Origin: Candidatus Eisenbacteria bacterium | GTDB taxonomy: Bacteria; Orphanbacterota; Orphanbacteria; Orphanbacterales; Orphanbacteraceae | Direction of reading: 5' to 3' | DNA: 64,000 nt | Assembly (NCBI GenBank): GCA_016930695.1 | Contig: JAFGGD010000045.1 | Location: 62,001 to 126,000 of the forward strand | In this document: positions 35,500 to 42,825 of the stretch, piece by piece | Layout of the letters: every line of letters begins with the position of its first letter | How positions within the stretch are numbered: the first letter of the stretch is position 1 | Notes under the pieces: model-generated | The model's database searches: none | The model's input: the letters and a program-made list of their open reading frames with translations, nothing else | What the model was told of the DNA's origin: nothing | Made by a program: the position numbers and the translations under genes

Positions 35500-36631
35500 G
35501 CGATGGACCGTGGCGGTGGTGATCGGCACCCGGCCGGAGGCGATCAAGATGGCGCCGGTGGTGCTCTCCTTCCGCGAGAGCGACGCGCCGGTCCGCGTGG
35601 TGACTGTTCTCACCGCCCAGCATCGGGAGATGTCCGACGAGGTCCTCCGCCTCTTCCGCATCGAACCGGACCAAGACCTGAACGTCATGCGCCCCGGTCA
35701 GAGTCTCTTCGAAACCATCGCCCGCCTTCTCCCCGGCCTGGAGAGGGTCTATCGGGAGGAGAAGCCGGACCTGGTGCTGGTCCAGGGGGACACGACCACC
35801 ACCTTCGTGGGAGGGCTGGCCGCCTACTATCTCCGCGTGCCGGTGGGGCACGTGGAGGCGGGTCTCCGGACGCGGGACAAACACAATCCCTTCCCGGAGG
35901 AGATCAACCGCCGTCTCACGACCGTGGTCGCGGATCTCCACTTCGCCCCCACCGAAACGGCGCGCCGCGCGCTCCTCGCCGAAGGGGTGCCGGAAAAGAG
36001 CATCCACGTTACGGGCAACACGGTGATCGACGCCCTCTTCCGAACCCTCCGAGAGACCGGGGAGGGGGGGAAGGAGGAACTCCTTCCGGCCGGCTTGGAT
36101 CGCTCCCGGCGCTGGGTGCTGGTCACCTCGCACCGCCGCGAGAACTGGGGGGCGCCCCTCGAATCGATCTGCGGCGCCCTGAGCGACCTCACGGAACGCT
36201 ACGGCGACCTGGAGGTGATTTATCCGGTTCATCCGAACCCGAACGTCCGGCGTACCACCGACCGTCTCCTCCGGGGGCGGGAGAGGATCCACTTGATCGA
36301 GCCCCTCGACTATGTCCGCTTCGTGCACCTCATGAACGAGGCGCATCTCCTGATCACCGACTCGGGCGGCGTGCAGGAGGAGGCGCCCTCACTCGGCAAA
36401 CCGGTGCTGGTCATTCGGGAGAAGACGGAGCGCCCCGAGGCGGTCGAGGCGGGCACGGTGCGCCTGGTCGGCACGGATCGGGAGAGGATCGTCGCGGAGG
36501 CGTCCCGCCTGCTCGACTCGCCCGAGGCGTACGAGGCGATGGCGCGGCGGCACAACCCGTACGGAGACGGCAAAGCCTGCCCACGCATCGTTCGCGCCGT
36601 GACGGACTGGTTGAGCCATGAAAGGGGGTAG
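35492..36631 (+). CDS. wecB: UDP-N-acetylglucosamine 2-epimerase, non-hydrolysing
   Basis: WecB interconverts UDP-GlcNAc and UDP-ManNAc, a donor for many surface polysaccharides. The product has GTRPEAIKMAPVVL at the N-terminus, HVEAGLRTRDKHNPFPEEIN, the VTSHRRENWG motif and the substrate-site TDSGGVQEEAPSLGKP. The 379-residue length fits. A second, shorter homologue lies at 61762; the present one keeps the fuller WecB motifs. ATG 35492 overlaps the GT4 stop by eight bases. Confidence 0.95.
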   Translation: MGKRWTVAVVIGTRPEAIKMAPVVLSFRESDAPVRVVTVLTAQHREMSDEVLRLFRIEPDQDLNVMRPGQSLFETIARLLPGLERVYREEKPDLVLVQGDTTTTFVGGLAAYYLRVPVGHVEAGLRTRDKHNPFPEEINRRLTTVVADLHFAPTETARRALLAEGVPEKSIHVTGNTVIDALFRTLRETGEGGKEELLPAGLDRSRRWVLVTSHRRENWGAPLESICGALSDLTERYGDLEVIYPVHPNPNVRRTTDRLLRGRERIHLIEPLDYVRFVHLMNEAHLLITDSGGVQEEAPSLGKPVLVIREKTERPEAVEAGTVRLVGTDRERIVAEASRLLDSPEAYEAMARRHNPYGDGKACPRIVRAVTDWLSHERG

Positions 36632-37580
36632 GGGAAAACGGATCGCGCGCGTGATCTTTTCTGCGGCCCTCACGGCGGCTCTGCTCGTCTTTCTGCTCAG
36701 GAGCCTGATCCGGGGCTGGCGGGAAGCGGGCATTTACAGCTGGTCTTTGGAGCCGGCGCCCCTCGTCGCCGCCTTCGTGGTCGCGGCGGCCTATTTCGCC
36801 CTCGCCGCCTGGGCGTGGAAGAGAGTGCTCGCCGCGCTGGGAGAGGAGATCCCTTTCCGGGAGTCCTGCCGGATCTGGTTTCTCTCCCAGCTGGGGAAAT
36901 ACATCCCCGGCAAGGTCTGGTTCGCCATGGGGAGGATCGTCCTCGCCGGGCGTGCCGGCGTGGGGGCGGGCGCCGCGTCGGTCAGCACGGTGGTGGAGTT
37001 GATGATGGTGCTGCTCGCCTCGGCGCTCGTCTTTCTGGCGTCGCTCCCGGCGCGGCCCGGACCGGCGGGGCGGGAGATGGTCTTCGCTCTCGGCGGGGCG
37101 GTGATCCTCGTCCTTCTCCTGCATCCGCGGGTGTTCGGTTTCCTGCTCCGCCTCGCCGCGCGCGTGCTCGGACGGCAGGCGCTTCCTTACCGCATCGGCT
37201 GGCGGGGGCTGGCGTCTCTGACGCTCCTCTACGGAGCGAGTTGGATTCTCTACGGCGCCGGTCTGGTCCTCCTCTCGCGGGCGATCCGGCTGGAGGGCGC
37301 GCCGCCGCCGCCGCCGGTCGGGGAACCCGCGCGGCTGCTCGTCTTCTCCGGCGCCGCCGCCATCTCCTGGGCGCTCGGATTTCTCAGTGTCCTCACGCCG
37401 AGCGGTCTCGGCGTCCGCGAAGCGGCGCTCGGTTATCTGCTCGGTTCCACGCTACCTCCGCCGGGGCCCGTGGTTCTCGCCCTGGCGGCGCGGCTTTGGA
37501 TCACGTTGGCCGAGATGGGGGCCGCGGCGATCGGTTGGTTCCTGGGGAGAACGCTCGATGAAAGAAAAGAGAAAGCGTAA
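36618..37580 (+). CDS. YbhN/UPF0104-type membrane protein (second copy)
   Basis: This 320-residue protein has about eight membrane helices. It shares the family motifs with the protein at 23184: WFLSQLGKYIPGKVWFAMGR and LTPSGLGVREAALGYLL. The family is related to the membrane domain of lysyl-phosphatidylglycerol synthase and includes suspected lipid flippases. Having two copies in one run suggests two lipid-linked intermediates. It overlaps the neighbours by 14 and 23 nt, and the SD is weak. Confidence 0.83.
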   Translation: MKGGRGKRIARVIFSAALTAALLVFLLRSLIRGWREAGIYSWSLEPAPLVAAFVVAAAYFALAAWAWKRVLAALGEEIPFRESCRIWFLSQLGKYIPGKVWFAMGRIVLAGRAGVGAGAASVSTVVELMMVLLASALVFLASLPARPGPAGREMVFALGGAVILVLLLHPRVFGFLLRLAARVLGRQALPYRIGWRGLASLTLLYGASWILYGAGLVLLSRAIRLEGAPPPPPVGEPARLLVFSGAAAISWALGFLSVLTPSGLGVREAALGYLLGSTLPPPGPVVLALAARLWITLAEMGAAAIGWFLGRTLDERKEKA

Positions 37581-39924
37581 AAAAGAACGGGACGGGTCGG
37601 GTGCCGCAGCCGCACGGTTCACCGCTCGTTGGAACGATTCCACGTGGGATCGAATCGCGCCGGCGGTCTATCTTCTCTTCACGTTGATTCTCTTCGGGGC
37701 GTTTCTCTTTTCCGACAAGATGCTCTTCGGCACCGATACGCTGCCGATGGGGTACGCCGCGCGCAAAGTGTTCACCGATCTCGCCCGGCAGATCGGCGGC
37801 CTGCCGCTCTGGAACCCCTACCTGATGGGCGGAATCCCGATGGTGGACGGTCTCATGGGCGGCGACATGTTCTATCCGACCACGATCCTGCAGTTCCTCA
37901 TGCCGGTGCACCGCGCGATCGGCGTCAAGCTGGTCGTTCACGTCTTCCTGGCCGGATGGTTCTTCTATCTCTTCGCGCGGGAGCGGAAGATCGGCCGGCC
38001 GGCGGCGCTGGTGGGTGGAGCGGGATACATGTTCGCTCCCTATCTGGTGTCGCTGATTTACGCCGGCCACGACGGCAAGCTCTTCGTCGCTTCGCTCACT
38101 CCTTTCGGCTTTCTCGCCCTCGAGCGCCTCCTCCGGCGCGCGCGCTTCGCCGACATGCTCCTCTTCGGCGCCGCGGTGGGGCTGATGATCCTCACCGCCC
38201 ACCTGCAGCTCGCCTTCTTCGCCTGCGGCGCCTTCGGCTTCCGCTTCTTTTGGCGGATGATCGGCGATTGGCGGGCGGGGCGGAGGGAACGGATCGCGCG
38301 AACGGCGGCGCTCTTCGTCGTCGCCGCGCTCCTCGGGGCGGCGATCGGCGCGGTGCAGACCTACCCCGCCTACCGGTACACGAGCGCCTTCTCTCCCCGC
38401 GCCGGCGGGGTCACCTACGAATTCGCCACCAGCTGGTCGATCCATTGGGAAGAGGCGGTCTCCCTACTCGTCCCGCACTTCGGCGGCTATCTCGACGGCT
38501 ACTGGGGGAAAAACCCCTTCAAGCTGAACTGCGAGTCCCCCGGTTTCCTGGTCATGCTTCTCGCCTTCGCCGGTCTCTTCCGCATTCGGAGGGACCGGAA
38601 TCTGCTTTTCTGGTATCTGCTCCTTCTGGTCACGCTGATCTACGGGCTCGGGGCGGAAACCCCCTTCTTCCGGATCATCTATCATTTGGTTCCGAAGTTC
38701 TTCCGAGCGCCGAGCACCATCCTCTTCCTCTTTTCCTTCGGCGCCGCCGTGATCGCCGCCCGGGTCTTGGACGCCTGGCTTCGCGGGGAAGACAGGCGGC
38801 GGATACTGGCCGGCGTGGCGACGGGAGGCGGGATTCTTCTGCTCCTCCTGCTCTTCCAATCCGCGGGCGAGCCTTTCTTCCGCGGCTGGGGAGCGCTCTT
38901 CCACAAGAACATGCCGGCCGAACGCGTCGCCGCCGCGATGCGAAACGCGCCGACGGCGCAGCTCCAGATCCTGCTCCTCCTCGTCGCGACGGCGCTCTTC
39001 GCCGGCGTGGTGGAGTTCGGGCGCCGCTCGCGGTGGCCGGTGGAGGCGGCAGCCCTCCTTCTGGCGGCTCTGGTCTTCCTCGTTTCCGGGGAAACGGACC
39101 GCGATTTCGTGAAAACCGTTCCCCTGGAGGACTTTGTCCGGGAGGACGCGACGATCCGGACCATGCGGGAGGACCCCGGCATTTTCCGGGCCCTCTCGAA
39201 CATCCAGGGGCTCCACGGCAACCTCTTCGGCGTGTTCGGCGTCGAGGCGGCGCGGGGATTCTTCGACAACCGAATCCGCTGGTACGACGAGTTTTCCGAT
39301 CCGCGGAATCTGAACAGCGGTAACGTTTTGGCCCTTTTGAACATCAAGTATCTCCTCTCCGCCCCCGGGCTCCGGCACCCGGACTTCGTGGAGAGGGCGA
39401 GCGAGGGGGGGCGCGTGCTCTACGAGAATCGGGAGGTTTTTCCGCGGGCCTTCCTGGTGGAGGGACACGAGGTGATGAGGGACCCGAGCGGGATGATCGG
39501 ACGGATCCGCGGAGAGAACTTCGACCCGCGCCGCATCGTTCTTCTCGAGGAGGACCCCGGATTCCCCTCCTTCGATGGGGGAGACGCGGCGGGGATCCTT
39601 CCGGTCCGTTGGTCCGAATACGGCCCGAACCGCCTGCGGATCGGAGTGAACGCCCGCCGGCCCTCGATCCTCTTCCTGTCCAATGCATGGCTCCCCTATT
39701 GGCACGCCCTCGTGGACGGGGAAGAAGCGCCTCTTCTGCGGGCGGACTACGCCTTCCAAGCCGTGCCCGTCCCGTCGGGAGAGCACGAGGTCCTTCTCTA
39801 TTATCGGTCTGGGCCCTTCGTCGCCGCCCGGGCGGTCACGCTCCTCGCGGTCGCCCTGCTGGTGCTGGGCGCGGCGGCCGTGGTGGTGGCGGACCGCCGG
39901 AGGAGATCCACCGATGTGCCCTGA
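37558..39924 (+). CDS. YfhO-family multi-membrane protein (second copy)
   Basis: The 788-residue product has a very basic 12-residue N-terminus, about twelve membrane segments and the family loop PLWNPYLMGGIPMVDG (84-99). Its soluble C-terminal domain ends in PSILFLSNAWLPYWHALVDGEE. It is similar in architecture to the protein at 20857 but clearly divergent in sequence. Like other YfhO proteins it is presumed to act on a lipid-linked sugar at the outer face of the inner membrane. ATG 37558 has GGGGAGA and overlaps the preceding gene by 23 nt. Confidence 0.85.
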   Translation: MKEKRKRKKERDGSGAAAARFTARWNDSTWDRIAPAVYLLFTLILFGAFLFSDKMLFGTDTLPMGYAARKVFTDLARQIGGLPLWNPYLMGGIPMVDGLMGGDMFYPTTILQFLMPVHRAIGVKLVVHVFLAGWFFYLFARERKIGRPAALVGGAGYMFAPYLVSLIYAGHDGKLFVASLTPFGFLALERLLRRARFADMLLFGAAVGLMILTAHLQLAFFACGAFGFRFFWRMIGDWRAGRRERIARTAALFVVAALLGAAIGAVQTYPAYRYTSAFSPRAGGVTYEFATSWSIHWEEAVSLLVPHFGGYLDGYWGKNPFKLNCESPGFLVMLLAFAGLFRIRRDRNLLFWYLLLLVTLIYGLGAETPFFRIIYHLVPKFFRAPSTILFLFSFGAAVIAARVLDAWLRGEDRRRILAGVATGGGILLLLLLFQSAGEPFFRGWGALFHKNMPAERVAAAMRNAPTAQLQILLLLVATALFAGVVEFGRRSRWPVEAAALLLAALVFLVSGETDRDFVKTVPLEDFVREDATIRTMREDPGIFRALSNIQGLHGNLFGVFGVEAARGFFDNRIRWYDEFSDPRNLNSGNVLALLNIKYLLSAPGLRHPDFVERASEGGRVLYENREVFPRAFLVEGHEVMRDPSGMIGRIRGENFDPRRIVLLEEDPGFPSFDGGDAAGILPVRWSEYGPNRLRIGVNARRPSILFLSNAWLPYWHALVDGEEAPLLRADYAFQAVPVPSGEHEVLLYYRSGPFVAARAVTLLAVALLVLGAAAVVVADRRRRSTDVP

Positions 39925-40648
39925 CGTGAAAACGGTGATCGTCATCCCCACGTACAACGAGAAGGAGAACCTGGAGCGTCTTCTCCCGGAGGTTCTCGCC
40001 GTCTCCGAGGGGGTCGAGGTGCTCGTGGTGGACGACAGCTCCCCCGACGGCACCGCCGATGTGGTTCGCGCCATGGCGGAGAGGATTCCCCGCGTGCACC
40101 TGCTGGAGCGTCCCGGCAAGATGGGACTCGGCTCCGCCTACCGCGACGGGTTCCGCCGCGCACTCGACCTGGGCGCCGACCTCGTGATGGAGATGGACGC
40201 CGATTTTTCCCACGATCCCAAGTACATCCCCGACTTCCTCCGCGCCGCGCAGGTGGCGGACGTGGTGCTCGGCTCCCGCTACATGAACGGCGTGAACGTG
40301 ATCAATTGGCCCATCTCACGGCTGATCCTCTCCTACGGCGCGAACCTGTACACGCGAATCGTTACGGGCATGCCGATTCTGGACGCCACGGGCGGGTTCA
40401 AATGTTTCCGTCGTGAAGTGTTGGAGAAGATCCGCTTCGAAACATCGCGCTCCGACGGGTACAGCTTTCAGATCGAGCTGAACTATCGATGCTGGCGCGC
40501 GAATTATCGGATCCGCGAGATCCCCATCGTGTTCGTGGATCGCCATTCCGGCTCGTCGAAGATGTCGAAGCGGATCATCTGGGAGGCGGTCTGGATGGTC
40601 TGGAGACTCCGCATGGGCGGGCTCCGCCGTGGGGAGGGACGGCCGTGA
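39914..40648 (+). CDS. Polyprenol-phosphate mannose synthase-like glycosyltransferase
   Basis: This GT2 enzyme of the Dpm1/Ppm1 type lacks C-terminal membrane helices. It has the family motifs VIPTYNEKENLERLLPEVL, VVDDSSPDGTADVV, the loop RPGKMGLGSAYRDGFRRAL, metal-binding MEMDADFSHDP and ILDATGGFKCFRREVLE. In this branch the product is polyprenyl-phosphate mannose, the donor of GT39-type enzymes, of which two are encoded upstream. ATG 39914 has GGAGGAGA and overlaps the YfhO-like gene by 11 nt. At 244 residues it is standard. Confidence 0.92.
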   Translation: MCPDVKTVIVIPTYNEKENLERLLPEVLAVSEGVEVLVVDDSSPDGTADVVRAMAERIPRVHLLERPGKMGLGSAYRDGFRRALDLGADLVMEMDADFSHDPKYIPDFLRAAQVADVVLGSRYMNGVNVINWPISRLILSYGANLYTRIVTGMPILDATGGFKCFRREVLEKIRFETSRSDGYSFQIELNYRCWRANYRIREIPIVFVDRHSGSSKMSKRIIWEAVWMVWRLRMGGLRRGEGRP

Positions 40649-42825
40649 ACGGGACCGCTCCCACCGGCGGGGAAGAGGTGCGCCTCTCCGTCATTCTCGT
40701 CAATTACAACACCCGCGACGACATTCTCGAGGCGCTCCGATCTCTACGCGAATACCCTCCCTCCCACGCGCATGAGACCATCGTCGTGGACAACGCCTCC
40801 ACCGACGGGAGTCCGGAGGAGATCGAGCGACTCTTTCCGGAGGTGCGGCGGATCGAGAACGCCGAGAACGTGGGGTACTCCCGGGGGGTCAATCAGGGGA
40901 TCCGCGCCTCTCGGGGCGAGTTCTTCCTGGTGCTGAACCCGGACGTGCGCGTGACCGAGGGGAGCCTGGACCGTCTTCTCGAATACGCCATGGAGCACCC
41001 CGAGGTGGGGATCGCCGGACCGAAACTGCTGAACCCGGACGGAACGCTCCAACACTCCTGTAGAACTTTTTATACATGGAAGACCTTCCTCTACCGGCGC
41101 ACGCCCCTCGGCCGTCTCCGGCCGGACAGTCCGGTGATCCGCAGACACCTGATGCTCGACTGGGACCACCGCTCGGTGCGCGACGTGGACTGGATGCTCG
41201 GCGCCGGCCTCTTGGTCCGCCGGAGCGCGGTGGAGGACGTGGGCGCCATGGACGAGCGCTTCTTCCTCTACTTCGAGGACGTCGACTGGTGCTACCGGAT
41301 GAAGGCGCAGGGGTGGCGCGTGGTTTACGTGGCCGACGCGGAGATGATCCACGCCCACAGGCGGGATTCGGCGCGCCGCCTCTGGAGCCGCCAAACCCGC
41401 TCTCATCTGGGGAGCATGTTCCGTTTCTACGACAAATGGAGCCACGCCGTGTACCGATGGAAGGCGCGCCGCCACTGGGCGCGTTTCATCCTCTCCCTCG
41501 GCATGGACGCGGCGATGATCAACCTCGCCTTCCTGACCGCCTACGGCCTGCGCCGCCTCGTGGAGGCGTTCTTCCCGAGCAAACCGGTGTGGGCGCTCGG
41601 CGCCTACGGCGTTTTCCTGGTCTTCGTAAACCTCATCACGCTGCTCAGCCTCGGCACGAGCGGTTTTTATCGGGAGAGGGTGGCCCCCGCCGGTCCCGGT
41701 CCGGTGGTGGATCGGATCGTCTGCGCGCTCCGCGCCGTCGGGATCGCCTATCTGGTGGTGACCGCCGCCACCTTTCTCACGCAGGCTCACATTTACTCAC
41801 GGATCCTGGTCACCATCTTTTTCGTGCTCCTCGTCTTCTTTCTCGTTCTGGGAAGGAGCCTCCTCGACCGGCTCCACGCCGATCTCCGCCGGGGCGCGTA
41901 CGATCTCGGCCGTGCGGTGGTGGTCGGCACCAACGACCTGGCGGCGGGCTTGGCGGATCAGCTCCGCACCTTCCGTGAACTCGGCTACGACCTGGTCGGT
42001 TTCGTGCGGGAGGATGGGGAGGAGACGGGGGGGCGGAGGGTCCTGGGGGGAGTGGACGAGCTTCCCCGCATCGTGCGGGACCACCGGATCACGGATGTTT
42101 TTTACGCCGGCGTCGGAGATCCTCTCCCCCTGGTGACGCGCCTCCTTCTCCGCCTCCCCGACGCGCCGGTGACGGTGCGGGTTCTCTCCGATCTGGAATC
42201 GATGACCATCGCCCGGGGGCGCGCCGAGGCGTTTCTCAATCTGCCGGTTCTCCGTTTCGAGAGACGGCTTCTCATCCGGCTGCGCCCGGGCAGAAAGCGG
42301 CTCTTCGACTTTCTTCTCGGCGTCGTGCTTCTCATCGCCGGAGCGATTCCGGCGGCGTTGATCACGCTCGCCGCGCTGATCGGCGGGGCGCGTCCCGTCT
42401 TCCGCCGCGAGGAGCGCGTCCATTTCCGCGGCGTCCGAGAGCGTCTCCTCCTCTTCCGTGTTCCCTCGCCCGGCGAAACGGCGGGTGCGGCGCGCGCCCT
42501 CGGAAGCCTCTACGGCCGTTTCCCCTTCCTCGCGGCCTACCCGGCGCTCGGGGCGGTGCTGGCGGGGCGTTTCTCCTTCGTCGGTCCCTTCCCGGAAGAG
42601 CCGGAAGCGGGAAGGTTCCTTGACGAATGGCAGCGCCTTCTGGTTACCATGAAGCCGGGCATCGTTCCGGTGACGGCGCGGGCCGACCATTCGTGGGTCC
42701 CCTTCCGGGACCCGGTGGGTTTGAACCTGTACTACCTCCAGTACTGGTCGATCGGATTCGATCTGCAGATCCTTCTGCATCGCCTCTTCCGTTCGGCGCC
42801 GGCGAGTGAGGAGACCGCTCCATGA
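40645..42825 (+). CDS. Fusion of a GT2 glycosyltransferase and a degenerate sugar-phosphate transferase
   Basis: Residues 12-255 form a rhamnosyltransferase-type GT2 domain (ILVNYNTRDD, VVDNASTDGS, LVLNPDVRV, FFLYFEDVDWCYR) that looks active. Residues 280-405 hold about four membrane segments. Residues 420-540 form a Rossmann-like domain as in WbaP/WcaJ proteins (AVVVGTNDLAAGLADQL). Residues 551-717 align with the bacterial sugar transferase domain: KRLFDFLLGVVLL, RPVFRREERV, FSFVGPFPEE and YWSIGFDLQIL. The catalytic Asp-Glu pair expected before NVLxGxMSLVGPRP is missing (LAAYPALGAVLAGRF, 629-643), so that domain is probably inactive. GTG 40645 overlaps the previous stop. Confidence 0.85.
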   Translation: MNGTAPTGGEEVRLSVILVNYNTRDDILEALRSLREYPPSHAHETIVVDNASTDGSPEEIERLFPEVRRIENAENVGYSRGVNQGIRASRGEFFLVLNPDVRVTEGSLDRLLEYAMEHPEVGIAGPKLLNPDGTLQHSCRTFYTWKTFLYRRTPLGRLRPDSPVIRRHLMLDWDHRSVRDVDWMLGAGLLVRRSAVEDVGAMDERFFLYFEDVDWCYRMKAQGWRVVYVADAEMIHAHRRDSARRLWSRQTRSHLGSMFRFYDKWSHAVYRWKARRHWARFILSLGMDAAMINLAFLTAYGLRRLVEAFFPSKPVWALGAYGVFLVFVNLITLLSLGTSGFYRERVAPAGPGPVVDRIVCALRAVGIAYLVVTAATFLTQAHIYSRILVTIFFVLLVFFLVLGRSLLDRLHADLRRGAYDLGRAVVVGTNDLAAGLADQLRTFRELGYDLVGFVREDGEETGGRRVLGGVDELPRIVRDHRITDVFYAGVGDPLPLVTRLLLRLPDAPVTVRVLSDLESMTIARGRAEAFLNLPVLRFERRLLIRLRPGRKRLFDFLLGVVLLIAGAIPAALITLAALIGGARPVFRREERVHFRGVRERLLLFRVPSPGETAGAARALGSLYGRFPFLAAYPALGAVLAGRFSFVGPFPEEPEAGRFLDEWQRLLVTMKPGIVPVTARADHSWVPFRDPVGLNLYYLQYWSIGFDLQILLHRLFRSAPASEETAP

